This document shows positions 34,641 through 47,069 of a DNA stretch of 64,000 nucleotides, one piece after another (position 1 is the stretch's first letter; the number at the start of each line of letters is the position of its first letter). Origin of the DNA: Kribbella soli (GTDB taxonomy: Bacteria; Actinomycetota; Actinomycetes; Propionibacteriales; Kribbellaceae). The stretch spans positions 1,488,001 through 1,552,000 of the forward strand of contig NZ_SJJZ01000001.1 in assembly GCF_004331345.1 (NCBI RefSeq), given 5' to 3'. The notes under the pieces are model-generated. The model ran no database searches, was not told the origin of the DNA, and saw only the letters and a list, made by a program, of their open reading frames with translations. Position numbers and translations under genes: made by a program.

Positions 34641-35453
34641 TCAGCTGAGGACGAACGAGGCGACCACCGGCAGGTGGTCCGAGGCCGGCGTCACGGGTAC
34701 GGCGGCCTTCGTCGGGCGCAGACCCGCGCTGTGCAGCTGGAAATCGATGCGTTTGGTCGGGTTGTCCGCCTCGATCGTGTAGCCCGGACCGACACCGACC
34801 TCGACCCAGGTGTCGTCGTACACCGCGGTCAGCGTCTTGATCTCCGGCTTCTCCGGCGTCGCGTTCAGGTCGCCGACGAGCAGTGTCGGCGTCCGCGATC
34901 CGCTCAGCAGCTCGACCACTTTCTGCGCCTGCTCCAGCCGCTCGGCGTTGTTGTTGCTGGTCAGATGCGTGTTCGCGAACCGCAGTTTGGCACCGCGGAC
35001 TGTGAGGTTTGCCACCGCCAGGCCGCGCTGTTCACCGGTCGGGTAGAGCGGCAGCAGCGTGTTCTCGAAGTCCTGGATCGGGTACTTCGAGAGGATCGCG
35101 GTCCCGTACTGGCGACGCGGCTCCCCCGGGTTCACGGGCGGGAGGTCGAGGTTGGCGGCGTACGCGTAGTGCATCTTCAGCCGCTGGGCGAACCAGGCCG
35201 GCTGATCCACCCAGTTGCTCCGCACGTCCCAGTGCCGGTCGACCTCCTGCAGACCGATCACGTCGGCCCCGGACTGCTCGATCAGCACGGCGATCCGCTC
35301 GAGATCGAGCACGCCGTCGATCCCCGCGCCGTGGTGGATGTTGTACGACATGACGGTCAGCGGCCGACCCGGACGACCCGCGTCGGGCTGAGCCGCGGCA
35401 ACGGTAGGAATCACCATCAGGAACCCCACGAGGATGGTCAGCAATTTACGCAT
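34641..35453 (-). CDS. Secreted endonuclease/exonuclease/phosphatase family protein
   Basis: 270 aa. Signal peptide (MRKLLTILVGFLMVIPTVAAAQ), then the EEP fold: VMSYNIHHGAG, VIGLQEVDR (metal-binding Glu), TAILSKYPI, FANTHLTS, LVGDLNATPE (D-x-N), and the terminal SDHLPVVASFVL. Substrate may be nucleic acid, phospholipid or phosphoinositide. ATG at 35453 with GGAAAG upstream begins exactly at the signal peptide; the longer frame is unlikely. Confidence 0.9.
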   Translation of the reverse strand: MRKLLTILVGFLMVIPTVAAAQPDAGRPGRPLTVMSYNIHHGAGIDGVLDLERIAVLIEQSGADVIGLQEVDRHWDVRSNWVDQPAWFAQRLKMHYAYAANLDLPPVNPGEPRRQYGTAILSKYPIQDFENTLLPLYPTGEQRGLAVANLTVRGAKLRFANTHLTSNNNAERLEQAQKVVELLSGSRTPTLLVGDLNATPEKPEIKTLTAVYDDTWVEVGVGPGYTIEADNPTKRIDFQLHSAGLRPTKAAVPVTPASDHLPVVASFVLS

Positions 35454-35472
35454 GCACACATCTTTCCGGAAA

Positions 35473-35509
35473 ACCGGCGACACCCGCACAACGAGCGAGT
35501 GTCGCCGGT
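35473..35509 (-). terminator. Hairpin terminator after the BNR-repeat gene
   Basis: 11-bp stem ACCGGCGACAC/GTGTCGCCGGT with a 15-nt loop, followed on the minus strand by TTTT. It lies in the 63-bp gap before the phosphatase gene. Confidence 0.75.
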
Positions 35510-35516
35510 CTGAACG

Positions 35517-36587
35517 TCAGTGCACGAGACGACCGACTGCGCCCTTCGCGCCGGAGGCCCAGCAGCCTGCTTGGATGCCGTGGCCGGCGCATTCGACGCT
35601 GTCGAAGCTGCCGTCGTAGAACTGCTTCCAGCTGCGTCCGCCGTCGAAGCTGACGTCGCTCCCGGACGGACCGACCGCGACAACGGTCGTGGGTGACCAC
35701 GGGACGAAGTGCGACCCGCTCCGGTAGCCCTTCGGTGCCTTGTCGGCCGGCACGAGCTTCCACGTGCGACCACCGTCGTACGTGACCGATGCGGCGTTCA
35801 CGGCCTCGGTCGGCTTGAGGAAGTCGCCACCGACGGCGACGCCGAACAACGAGTTCCGGAATGCCAGGCTGAAGATTCCGGCCGCTTCACCACTCGCCAT
35901 CGGAGAGTCCGAGACCGTCCAGCGCCGGCCGCCGTCGACGGTCCGGAACACCCGCGGCCGGTCGCCCCCGCCGGTCGCGAACCACGCCGTCCGACCGTGG
36001 CCGGCGACCAGGCAGGTGCCGCTCGCCGCGAACGCGAACTCACCGGTCAGAGCGGCCGGCATTCCGTCGGTCGGCTGCACTTTCCAGGACTTTCCGCCGT
36101 CGGAGGTCGCCGCGATCCGGAACTTTCCGTCCACCGGGTCGCTCAGCGCCAGGCCGTGCTTGTCGTCGTTGAAGGCGATGCAGTCGTAGAACGCGTTCGC
36201 GTCCGTGTTCCGGAACGTTTCCGACCAGGTCTTTCCGCCGTCGGCAGTCCGGTAGACCCGGGAGTCCTCGCCGTTCCCGATCGTCAGCGCGACCGCACGC
36301 CGCGCGTCGAACGCCTCGACATCGCGGAACTGCAGCGCCTCCGCACCGGGCGGACTGACGTTCTGCCAGTGCTTCCCGCCGTCGACCGTCCGCAGCACGG
36401 TCCCTCCGGTCCCGCCCACCCAGGCGACGTCCTTGCTGACCGCCGCGAGCCCACGGAACTGCGCCGTACTCCCGGTCGGCGTCAGCTCCCACCGGTACGA
36501 CGATCCGCCGTGAGCCTGGGCGGGCACGACCTGACCCATCAACAACAGACCTCCTGCCGCCAAAGCGGCCACACGCAGGATTCTCAT
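35517..36587 (-). CDS. Secreted BNR/Asp-box repeat protein (Ycf48-like propeller)
   Basis: 356 aa. Signal peptide ending near VPAQAHG. Six Asp-box repeats are visible (TVDGGKHW, TADGGKTW, TSDGGKSW, TVDGGRRW, TYDGGRTW, SFDGGRSW), predicting a beta-propeller. Often annotated as oxidoreductase or sialidase-like; no catalytic residues can be assigned, so binding or scaffold function is as likely. ATG at 36587 or 36596. Confidence 0.85.
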   Translation of the reverse strand: MRILRVAALAAGGLLLMGQVVPAQAHGGSSYRWELTPTGSTAQFRGLAAVSKDVAWVGGTGGTVLRTVDGGKHWQNVSPPGAEALQFRDVEAFDARRAVALTIGNGEDSRVYRTADGGKTWSETFRNTDANAFYDCIAFNDDKHGLALSDPVDGKFRIAATSDGGKSWKVQPTDGMPAALTGEFAFAASGTCLVAGHGRTAWFATGGGDRPRVFRTVDGGRRWTVSDSPMASGEAAGIFSLAFRNSLFGVAVGGDFLKPTEAVNAASVTYDGGRTWKLVPADKAPKGYRSGSHFVPWSPTTVVAVGPSGSDVSFDGGRSWKQFYDGSFDSVECAGHGIQAGCWASGAKGAVGRLVH

Positions 36588-36608
36588 GCGCCGCAATCTA
36601 ACCGCAGG

Positions 36609-37895
36609 TCAGGCTGTAGTCAGCAGGAATGACTGTGCCGGGCCTCCGTTGCAGGTGAGTTGGACGAGTTGGGTGCTGTCGGCGACTGAGCCGTTCGGGA
36701 CGGTCAGGCACTTGGTGCTGAGGCGGCTGACGAAGTGGAAATAGCCGCCGCCTTCGGAAACGGCCTGCCACTGCTGGTTGTTTCCGTTGCTGTAGGTCCA
36801 CAGTTGGAGGCCGACGTTGTCCGCGGCGGACACACCGGTCACGTCGATCACCTTGGTGGCGTCGTTGCGGTTGTTGGCCCGGGTGAAACCGCCGGACGTC
36901 GGCTGGAACTGGAACTGCTGCGCCTGCGTGCCGTTGCAGCTGTACTGCTGGATCACGGTCCCGTTGGCGGTCCCGGCTGCGCGGGCGTCGACGCATTTGC
37001 CGTTGGCCTTGTTCGCGACCGAGTACCACGACGTCGGCGACGGCTGGTCGACCGGCGGCGTCGTACCGGCGCCGCCCAGCCACTTCAGCGCGTCCATCAT
37101 GAACTGGTTCTGCGCCGGGCTGTCGAAGGTCGAGGAGAGCCGCGTGTTGGTCTCGTAGTTCATCGCGTTGTGGCCGAAGTTCGCGTAGATCATCTTGTAG
37201 TTCTTGTTGGTCCAGATGATTGGGTAGTAGCCGCCGTACCAGGTCTGATTCGGGTCCGTGCCGACCGGGAAGCTGGAGTCGTCGATCGACGCCAGGATCT
37301 GGATGTCGGGGTTGTTCCGCAGGTCGTTCTGCCAGCTGTACCACTCGCTGACCGACGACCGGAACGTCGCACCGGTGTTCACCAGGGCCGGGTGCGAACG
37401 GTTCTCGGTCCGCAACGTCACCGCGGTCGGGCCCCAGGTGTTGGACTGGAACCTCCCGGTGCCGAGCAGCGTGTTGTTGAACCACGGCCAGCCACCACTC
37501 GCGTCGTTGTACGCCGCGACGTGGAAGCCGAAGAACGCGCCGCCGTTGTCCAGGTAGTTCTTGAACCCGTTGCGCTGTGCGTCGGTGTGCGGCGAGTCGT
37601 CGAGGAACATCACCACTTGGTACTGCGACGCCGTCAGGTTGTTGAGCTGGTCCCAGTTGTTCGTGGCCGTGTAGGTGAACCCGTTCTGCGCGCCGAACTC
37701 CGGAAAGCGCTGGTTCGCCTCTTTCTCGAAGTCGATATGGGCGGCATCCCAGGTTCCGCTGTAGAACGCGAGGACCTTGAAGGTGGCTTGGACCTGAGCC
37801 GCCGCGGTGCCGGTCAGGCCGCTGACCAGGAGCACGAGGGCGAGCAGGATGGTGAACAACCGGAAGGAGGGCAGGCGAAATCGATCGGAAAGCAT
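36609..37895 (-). CDS. Secreted ThuA-domain protein with ricin-type (CBM13) lectin domain
   Basis: 428 aa. Signal peptide 1-33. Residues about 39-275 form a ThuA-like (class I glutamine-amidotransferase fold) domain: KVLAFYSGTWDAAHIDFEK, YQVVMFLDDSPHTD, GGAFFGFHVAAYN, KMIYANFGHNAMNYE. Residues about 295-425 are a ricin-B lectin module with repeated Q-x-W (QQFQF, NQQWQ, AQSFLL). The pairing suggests extracellular work on polysaccharide. An AT-rich promoter block lies upstream. Confidence 0.9.
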   Translation of the reverse strand: MLSDRFRLPSFRLFTILLALVLLVSGLTGTAAAQVQATFKVLAFYSGTWDAAHIDFEKEANQRFPEFGAQNGFTYTATNNWDQLNNLTASQYQVVMFLDDSPHTDAQRNGFKNYLDNGGAFFGFHVAAYNDASGGWPWFNNTLLGTGRFQSNTWGPTAVTLRTENRSHPALVNTGATFRSSVSEWYSWQNDLRNNPDIQILASIDDSSFPVGTDPNQTWYGGYYPIIWTNKNYKMIYANFGHNAMNYETNTRLSSTFDSPAQNQFMMDALKWLGGAGTTPPVDQPSPTSWYSVANKANGKCVDARAAGTANGTVIQQYSCNGTQAQQFQFQPTSGGFTRANNRNDATKVIDVTGVSAADNVGLQLWTYSNGNNQQWQAVSEGGGYFHFVSRLSTKCLTVPNGSVADSTQLVQLTCNGGPAQSFLLTTA

Positions 37896-37920
37896 GGGGG
37901 CGGACCTTTCCGTAAGAACG

Positions 37921-37960
37921 CTCTATAAATTTCAGAACTTAAATTAACTCATGATCTAAA
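37921..37960 (-). promoter_or_regulatory. AT-rich upstream element of the ThuA gene
   Basis: 31 of 40 bases are A/T in otherwise very GC-rich DNA, 26-65 bp before the ATG. It includes AAATTT and AAATTAA arranged roughly as inverted copies. Likely promoter and operator for a sugar-responsive repressor; no exact family is assigned. Confidence 0.45.
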
Positions 37961-38069
37961 GCCGGTAAAGACTCCACCGGTCCCGGAACCAAACCCGATA
38001 TCTTGCCGCCGTCGTGATGTTCTTCCCGACCGCCTCGTTCGCCTTCTACCTCAGCCGTCGTACGACGGG

Positions 38070-38915
38070 TCAGCGCACCGGATCGAGTGTCTGACTTCCC
38101 AGCACCGCCAGCAGCTTCAGCTTCTCCGCGCTCTCGCTGCCCGGCTCTGCGGTGAAGACGATCAGTGTCTGCTGCTGGTCGCGGTTGTCGATCAGCTCGC
38201 AGTACAGGTCGAGTTCGCCCACCACCGGGTGACGGAACCGCTTGGTCCGGCTGTGCGCGATGCCGACCTCGTGCGCCGCCCAGATCTCGGCGAACTCCGG
38301 ACTCAGCTTCTGCAGCGCTCGCACGATGGTCGCGGCGTGCGACTTCGGCCCGTCGGCCGTAACGACCGAGCGGAGCGACGAGACCAGCGTCCGGCTGTGA
38401 GTGGACACCTCGGGCTCGCGGTAGAGCGCCCGCGATTCCGGGTGCGCGAACCAGCGGTAGACCTCGCTGCGCTCGAGCCCCTCGAAGTTGGTCAGCTCCC
38501 CGGCGAACGCGACGTGTGCCGGTGTCTGCGCGAGCACCTCGCCGTACCGGTTGATCAGCATCGCTGGCGTGTCCAGCAGCCGGTCGAGGATCCGCAGCAT
38601 GCCGGGGTCGACGTGGTCGGCCCGCGTGGTGCGCGGCGGCGTACCGTGCCCGGACAGCACGAAGAGGTGATCACGCTCCTCCAGCGTCAGCCGCAGCGCG
38701 CGAGCGATCGCGCCCAGCATCTCCGCCGACGGCTGCGGGCCCCGGCCGCCCTCGAGCCTGCTGTAGTAGTCGGCCGACATCGACGCGAGTGCCGCGACCT
38801 CCTCACGGCGCAGTCCCGGCGTACGGCGTCGGCGGCCGCGGGGCATGCCGACGTCTTCGGGCTGCAGGGCCTCGCGGCGTTTGCGCAGGAAGTCGGACAG
38901 GTCGGCATACTCCAT
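38070..38915 (-). CDS. XRE-type HTH regulator with MmyB-like ligand-binding domain
   Basis: 281 aa. N-terminal HTH (LSDFLRKRREALQPEDVGMPRGRRRRTPGLRREEVAALASMSADYYSRLEGGRGPQPS) and a PAS-like MmyB C-terminal domain (AMLINRYGEVLAQTP, EVYRWFAHPESRALYREPE). Such regulators repress a divergent oxidoreductase gene; here an SDR starts at 39015. ATG at 38915 with GGAG upstream. A 12-bp inverted repeat lies between the two starts. Confidence 0.9.
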   Translation of the reverse strand: MEYADLSDFLRKRREALQPEDVGMPRGRRRRTPGLRREEVAALASMSADYYSRLEGGRGPQPSAEMLGAIARALRLTLEERDHLFVLSGHGTPPRTTRADHVDPGMLRILDRLLDTPAMLINRYGEVLAQTPAHVAFAGELTNFEGLERSEVYRWFAHPESRALYREPEVSTHSRTLVSSLRSVVTADGPKSHAATIVRALQKLSPEFAEIWAAHEVGIAHSRTKRFRHPVVGELDLYCELIDNRDQQQTLIVFTAEPGSESAEKLKLLAVLGSQTLDPVR

Positions 38916-38942
38916 GACTCCAGTGTCCACGGGTCCCGCCGG

Positions 38943-38971
38943 TTAACCACTGCTTGCCGAGCAGTGGTTAA
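38943..38971. promoter_or_regulatory. Operator candidate for the XRE/MmyB regulator
   Basis: Perfect 12-bp inverted repeat TTAACCACTGCT / AGCAGTGGTTAA with a 5-bp spacer, midway between divergent genes 38915 (-) and 39015 (+). Confidence 0.75.
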
Positions 38972-39014
38972 GCGCAGCCTGGTTGCCCGGGGCATCCGGC
39001 TCCACGCTGGAGGC

Positions 39015-39755
39015 ATGAGAACAACAGGCAACACGATCTTCATGACCGGCGGCACGTCGGGTATCGGCCTCGAGCTCGCCCGGCGGTTCCGCGACCTCGG
39101 CAACACCGTGATCATCAGCGGCCGGCGCAAGGACCTGCTCGACCGGATCGCCGCAGAGGACGGTATCGAGGGTGTCCCGCTCGACGTCGCCGACCCGGCC
39201 TCGATCGCGGCCGCCTTCGAGCAGGTGACCAGTACCCACGACGTCAACGTGCTGGTCACGATGGCCGGCATCATGCAGGTCGAGGACCTCCGCGACCCCG
39301 GTCACCTCGCCATCGCGGAGCGGACGATCGAGATCAACCTGCTCGGCACGATCCGGGCGGTCGCCACGTTCACGCCGTACCTGCTGAAGCAGCGCGATCC
39401 GGCGATCCTCACGGTCTCCTCCGGCCTCGCCTCGGTGCCGCTGACGATCACGCCGACGTACAGCGCGACGAAGGCCGCGATCCACAGCTACACGCAGAGC
39501 CTGCGGATCCAGCTGGCGGACACCGGGATCCAGGTGATCGAGGTGGTCCCGCCCGCCGTCCAGACCACGCTGATGAACCAGGAGAACGACGAGCACGCGA
39601 TGCCGCTGGACGAGTACCTCGACGAGACGATGAACATCCTCCAGCAGCAGCCGGACGCCGACGAGATCCTCGTCGACCGAGTTCGCTTCCTCCGCGACGC
39701 CGAACGCGAGAACCGCTACGACGCGGTGGTCGCAGCCCTCAACTCAGTCGCCTAA
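39015..39755 (+). CDS. SDR family NAD(P)-dependent oxidoreductase (DltE-like)
   Basis: 246 aa classical [15 protein letters not shown] cofactor motif, VTMAGIMQ, catalytic SSG, and Y-x-x-x-K in [11 protein letters not shown]. Similar to DltE-type uncharacterised oxidoreductases. TGGAGGC precedes the ATG. It should be under control of the divergent XRE regulator. The 3' end overlaps the convergent thiamine-binding gene by 12 bp. Confidence 0.92.
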   Translation: MRTTGNTIFMTGGTSGIGLELARRFRDLGNTVIISGRRKDLLDRIAAEDGIEGVPLDVADPASIAAAFEQVTSTHDVNVLVTMAGIMQVEDLRDPGHLAIAERTIEINLLGTIRAVATFTPYLLKQRDPAILTVSSGLASVPLTITPTYSATKAAIHSYTQSLRIQLADTGIQVIEVVPPAVQTTLMNQENDEHAMPLDEYLDETMNILQQQPDADEILVDRVRFLRDAERENRYDAVVAALNSVA

Positions 39756-40043
39756 CGCCTGCTCGATCCGCTCCACCTTGGCGGTGAGCTGGCCGGTGTA
39801 GCCCGGCCGGATGTCGGCCTTGAGGACCAGACTGACCCGAGGCGACACGGCCGCGACAGCATCCACGGCCTGCTTCACCACCGCCATCACCTCGTCCCAC
39901 TCGCCCTCGATGTTCGTGAACATCGCGTTGGTCTCGTTGGGAAGACCGGAGGCGCGGACGACGCGGACGGCCTCGGCCACCGCCTCGCTCACGCCCCCGG
40001 TCTCGTCACCGGCCGACGGGCTGATGCTGAATGCGACGATCAT
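39744..40043 (-). CDS. MTH1187/YkoF-type thiamine-binding protein
   Basis: 99 aa, single ferredoxin-like domain: [29 protein letters not shown] and [25 protein letters not shown]. The family binds thiamine or related hydroxymethylpyrimidine compounds. It overlaps the upstream MFS gene by 4 bp, so it belongs to the TetR-MFS operon, an unexpected partner for a drug exporter. Confidence 0.88.
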   Translation of the reverse strand: MIVAFSISPSAGDETGGVSEAVAEAVRVVRASGLPNETNAMFTNIEGEWDEVMAVVKQAVDAVAAVSPRVSLVLKADIRPGYTGQLTAKVERIEQALGD

Positions 40044-41613
40044 GCATCCAGTTTGTCAGGCTCCTCTTCGGCGCGGCGCTCGGCGCCGGAAGTGGTGAGG
40101 AGGGCCTTCTCCTTGATGAAGAGGACGGCGACCAGGGCGAGGACCGCGAACGGGACCGACATCATGAACAGGTCCGCGGTCGCCGCGCCGTACGCGTTCT
40201 CCACGATCGCCCGGATCTCCGGGGGCAGCTCCGCGATGTTCGGCACCGCGTTGCCGCCGCCGGACGACGCGCCACCCGGGTTCAGCGTCTCGGCGACCTT
40301 GTTCGCCAGGATCGCGCCGAGCACGCTGACGCCGATCGTGCCGCCCATGCTCCGGAAGAAGCTGACCGCGGAGGTCGCCGCCCCCAGCTCCCGGGCCGGT
40401 ACGTCGTTCTGCGCGGCGAGGACCAGGTTCTGCATCACCAGGCCGATGCCGACGCCGAGCACGATCATGAAGCTCCACAGCAGGTACTTCGAGGTGTGCG
40501 CGTCGATCGTGCCGAACAGCGCCAGCCCGATCGGCAGCAGGATGCTGCCGACGACCAGGTAGATCTTCCATTTGCCGTACTTCGTGATCAGCCCACCGGC
40601 GATCGTGGACGCGACCATCATTCCCAGGATCATCGGCAGGCTCATCAGCCCGGCCTTGGTCGGCGTGTAGCCCTGCGCGATCTGGAAGTACTGCGCCAGG
40701 AACACCGAGCCACCGAACATCGCGACACCGACCAGCGCACTGGCGACGATGGACAGCGTCACCGTGCGGTTGCGGAACAGGTCCATCGGGATGATCGGCT
40801 CGGGGTGCCGACGCTCGACCAGCACCGCGGCCAGCAGCACGACCAGGGCGGCCCCGACCAGCGCGAAGCTCCAGCCGGAGGCCCACTCGAACTTGTTGCC
40901 GGCGAACGACGACCAGACCAGCAACGTGCTGACGCCGCCCATGATCAGGACCGCACCCCACCAGTCGATCTTCACGTCCCGCCGGACGGTCGGCAGCTTC
41001 AACGTGCGCTGCAGCAGGATCATCGCCGCGACCACGAACGGGACACCGATCAGGAAGCAGGCCCGCCAGCCCAGCGGCGAGTCGACCAGGAAGCCACCGA
41101 GCAACGGGCCGCCGACGGTCGCCGACGCGAAGATCGCGCCGAAGACCCCGGAGTACCGGCCGAGCTCGCGTGGCGGGATGATCGCCGCCATCACGATCTG
41201 CACCAGCGCGGTCAGACCGCCGCCGCCGAGGCCCTGGAGCACCCGGCTGCCCAGCAGCACCTCGATGTTCGGCGCGAAACCGGCGACCAGCGAGCCGACC
41301 ACGAAGAAGCTCAGCGACAGCTGGATCAGCAGCTTGTTGTTGTAGAGGTCGGCGAGCTTGCCCCACAGCGGCACCGTGGCCGTCATCGTCAGCAGCTCGA
41401 GCGTGACGACCCAGGTGTACGACGACTGGCTCGCCCCCAGGTCGTGAATGATCCGCGGCAGCGCGGTCGACACCACCGTGCCGGCCAGGATCGCCACGAA
41501 CAGGCCCATCATCAGGCCGGACATGGCCTGGATGGTCTGCCGGGGCGTCAGTGCGGCTGTTTCGGTGGTGCTGACCTCACCCACGGGTTCCGGAGTGGGT
41601 GACGAGGTCGTCG

Positions 41614-41617
<4 letters not shown>
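40040..41617 (-). CDS. MFS transporter, DHA2 (EmrB/QacA) family
   Basis: 525 aa with 14 predicted transmembrane helices. Motif A-like [15 protein letters not shown], motif C-like [11 protein letters not shown], and [12 protein letters not shown] are family features. Proton-driven export of drugs or metabolites. The cytosolic C-terminus is charged ([12 protein letters not shown]). It overlaps TetR (41614) and the thiamine-binding gene by 4 bp each, forming a three-gene operon. Confidence 0.92.
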
Positions 41618-44432
<2,815 letters not shown>

Positions 44433-44457
44433 GGCGATTCCTGTAGAATGTATAGGC

Positions 44458-44489
44458 AGCCTCCGGCACGGTTCTCGTGTTCGGAGGCT
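44458..44489 (+). promoter_or_regulatory. Terminator-like hairpin sequestering a ribosome-binding site
   Basis: 8-bp stem AGCCTCCG/CGGAGGCT with an inner CACG/CGTG stem, then TTTTTG and the ATG at 44496. The GGAGG of the downstream gene is inside the right arm. A TTGACC (44425) and several TATA-like hexamers around 44444-44456 suggest that the mRNA starts at or next to the hairpin. Confidence 0.6.
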
Positions 44490-44495
44490 TTTTGT

Positions 44496-45038
44496 ATGAC
44501 GACTCTTCTCTACAAAGCCGCTGGTGACATCCGCGGTGACGACATCCTGCCGCTCAGCCAGCTCCGTGTGCACTACCCCGACCTCTACGAGCTCCATTTC
44601 AAGAAGTACGCGGACCGCCCGCACGGGGTGAATGCTCCGGTGTATCCGCTGGACTGCACCTGGGCCGACGTGGTGTTCCTGTCCCCGGTCCACCCGGCCC
44701 CGATCTTCGAGGCCATGCACGAGTCCGGCCGGATCGGCCCGGTCGTGGTCGACTACTGGACCCTCGACGCCGACCTCCTCGACCCGGCGAACACGTGCAT
44801 CCTGCTCAAACGCCACGACCCCGAGCTCCGCCCGCAACCCGTCGAGGACTTCATCCCCTACACCCCCGAAGCAGCCGCCGCCCTGTCCACGCCCTCCGAG
44901 CAAGCCCTGCACCGACTCCGCAACCTCAACGCCATCGAACCCCTCTACCCCTGGGCCGACATCCCGCACATCCTGCACCGCGGCCCGATCCCCGTCACCG
45001 CCTTCCGCACCGCCGCCGGCGACCCGGTCACCGCCTGA
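44496..45038 (+). CDS. Conserved hypothetical protein (~180 aa), function unknown
   Basis: 180 aa, soluble, no signal peptide. Visible features: KAAGDIRGDDILPLSQLRVHYPDLYELHFKKYADRP near the N-terminus, a DCTWADVVFLSPVHP segment and a Pro-rich C-terminus. I recall similar stand-alone proteins annotated only as 'group-specific' or hypothetical. Translation is probably limited by the hairpin that covers its GGAGG. A strong bidirectional terminator follows. Confidence 0.72.
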   Translation: MTTLLYKAAGDIRGDDILPLSQLRVHYPDLYELHFKKYADRPHGVNAPVYPLDCTWADVVFLSPVHPAPIFEAMHESGRIGPVVVDYWTLDADLLDPANTCILLKRHDPELRPQPVEDFIPYTPEAAAALSTPSEQALHRLRNLNAIEPLYPWADIPHILHRGPIPVTAFRTAAGDPVTA

Positions 45039-45055
45039 CGGCCCAAACGTGACGA

Positions 45056-45083
45056 AGCCCAGGACACGGTGGTGTCCTGGGCT
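45056..45083. terminator. Bidirectional terminator
   Basis: Perfect 12-bp stem AGCCCAGGACAC/GTGTCCTGGGCT with a GGTG loop between convergent genes ending at 45038 (+) and 45106 (-). Confidence 0.8.
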
Positions 45084-45105
45084 CCGTCCAAGCAACTGAC
45101 GGCTA

Positions 45106-46056
45106 CTACTCGCCGACCAGCTGGTCGTAGTGGGTGGTGACCGACACGTGGCTCACACCGCCGAAGACCTCGGGGATCTTGCCGTACGACGTGATCGCGG
45201 TCGCAGCCCCGTTCGCCTTGCTCATCGCGTACTGGTAGCCGGACTGGGTGTCGTGGTCGACCGCCACGATCAGCGAACCGCCACGGGTACCGCAGCCCTG
45301 GACGACCAGCGACTCGTAGGCCGACCAGCCCGAGGAGCGGATCAGCTTCATCACCGGCTTGGCCCCGGCCGCGACCGGGATGTGCGCGGTCCACAGCGCA
45401 CCGGCGTTGGTGGTCATCAGCAGCGTGTCGTACGTCGCGTTCTCGCTGATCACCGTCATCGCCTTGAAGCCACGGAAGCCCGCGATCGGGCCGAGCCCCC
45501 GGAAGCCGGTGCCGACCATCTGGTACCGGTACAGGCTGCCGTTGGTGTTCAGGCCGTACAGGTACGCGTGCCGCGGGGACCCGACGCTGTAGTTCGACGT
45601 CGCGATCGACTTGAAGGTCGTCCAGCCCGGCCCGACCTTCTTGAAGGTCGGCGCCCAGGTGCCGCTCTCCCGCAGGTACGTCGTGTGCCGGTACAGGTTC
45701 CCGCCCTGCAACAGCAGACCGTAGTAGTAGATCTGAGTGCCGGCGGCGTTCACGGCGCCGTACCAGGTCGAGTCCGCGCGGGTGCCGACGAACTTGAACG
45801 GCGTGTCCGAGGCGGACTGGATGGGCCGCCCGGGCATGCTCAGGATCTCCTGCGCGGTGCCCGCGGCGGCCGGCGCCATCACGTCGCTGACGCACGGCCC
45901 GTCGGTGGCAGCCTTGATCGTGTTCGGGTTGATCGACCTGGCAAAGAAGTTCGGCTTCGGGTCGGCCTGCCCGGTGGCGACGGCCGGGGCGGAACTGGCC
46001 GCCGCGGCGATCAGCCCGGCTCCGGCCAGTGCAAGCGCAAAGCGCTGCAGTTTCAT
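45106..46056 (-). CDS. Secreted hypothetical protein, possible beta-propeller
   Basis: 316 aa. Signal peptide MKLQRFALALAGAGLIAAAASSAPAVA. The mature part has repeated aromatic motifs spaced about 45 residues apart (GTQIYYYGLLLQGGNLYRHT, HAYLYGLNTNGSLYRYQM, GALWTAHIPV), like tachylectin-type propellers. No catalytic residue is evident. ATG at 46056 follows AGGGGAAC. Confidence 0.8.
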   Translation of the reverse strand: MKLQRFALALAGAGLIAAAASSAPAVATGQADPKPNFFARSINPNTIKAATDGPCVSDVMAPAAAGTAQEILSMPGRPIQSASDTPFKFVGTRADSTWYGAVNAAGTQIYYYGLLLQGGNLYRHTTYLRESGTWAPTFKKVGPGWTTFKSIATSNYSVGSPRHAYLYGLNTNGSLYRYQMVGTGFRGLGPIAGFRGFKAMTVISENATYDTLLMTTNAGALWTAHIPVAAGAKPVMKLIRSSGWSAYESLVVQGCGTRGGSLIVAVDHDTQSGYQYAMSKANGAATAITSYGKIPEVFGGVSHVSVTTHYDQLVGE

Positions 46057-46206
46057 ACGGGTTCCCCTCTGGAAGCGTCTCGAAGAGTTCGAGCGCGCGC
46101 TGAACAGCGCCGAGCCCGCCAACAGGTGGCCGAGCCGGGCAGCAATGTGCACATCGTTGACACCGGGCAAGCCGTTACAGATTTCGGGAATCGGCGGATC
46201 TCAGGT

Positions 46207-46995
46207 TCAGCGGGTGATCCGGTCGAGGAAGGCGAACAGCGCCGGTTTCGCGACGGCGGCCTCGGTGCCGTCCAGGAGCTCGACGCCATGGCCGGTGGAG
46301 CCGGCGACGACGACCAGCTTCTTGTCCTTGGCAGGTACCACGGCGAAGTCCCTGCGCACCTCGGCGACCGGAAGGCTGTCGCCGTCGCTGGCCAGGTACA
46401 GCGCCGGCACCCGGAGCTTCGCGGCGAGCGGTGTCGTCGGCAGCCTGTGCTCCACGTCGTACCAGGACGCGCAGCTCAACACCGCCACCCCCGAGACCGC
46501 CGGGGTGATCATGGAGCCGCCGATCATCGATACGCAGCCGCCCACTGATCCACCGGCGAGCACAACCTCGGTCGCGCCGGCGGCCCGGACCTTGTCCACG
46601 ACGGCCTGCAGCTCCTTGATCCGATCCAGGCCGGTGAGTGTGCCGTACTCCCACAGTGCGACCCGGTAGCCGCGGGCAACGAGCTCGGTCGCGACGCTGG
46701 ACCAGTCGCACGGCGATCCGCCCCACTCGTAGGACAACACGACGGCCCGGCTGGCGTCGCCCAGCTGCACACCACTGACCGTGCTCCCGCCGGCAACCGC
46801 TGCGGTGAACGGTTCCGCCCCCTGGGCTGGGCACGCGGCCATCACCCCCGCTGGGGCGGACGTGGTCGGCGAACTCGGTGCCGGGGCGGATGTCATCGGC
46901 GAACTCGGTGCCGGCACGGCTGGATCGGCCCCGCATCCGGCCAGTCCGAGCACGAGGACGACGACGCAGACCGCGGACCGACCGACACTCGGCAT
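46207..46995 (-). CDS. Alpha/beta-hydrolase lipoprotein
   Basis: 262 aa. Lipobox LAGC at residues 18-21 after a hydrophobic signal; Ser/Pro/Thr-rich linker; then alpha/beta-hydrolase fold: RAVVLSYEWGGSPCDWSS, nucleophile GGSVGG, acid in SDGDSLP and His in GSTGHG. Likely esterase or related hydrolase on the cell surface. ATG at 46995 has TTGGAGG upstream. It is divergent from the MarR gene. Confidence 0.85.
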   Translation of the reverse strand: MPSVGRSAVCVVVLVLGLAGCGADPAVPAPSSPMTSAPAPSSPTTSAPAGVMAACPAQGAEPFTAAVAGGSTVSGVQLGDASRAVVLSYEWGGSPCDWSSVATELVARGYRVALWEYGTLTGLDRIKELQAVVDKVRAAGATEVVLAGGSVGGCVSMIGGSMITPAVSGVAVLSCASWYDVEHRLPTTPLAAKLRVPALYLASDGDSLPVAEVRRDFAVVPAKDKKLVVVAGSTGHGVELLDGTEAAVAKPALFAFLDRITR

Positions 46996-47069
46996 GACCA
47001 CCTCCAAGGGCGCGATCAGTGTGGCACTCCGAGAGGCCTTGAGTCGTGATGCTGTTCACTTCCCTGGAG

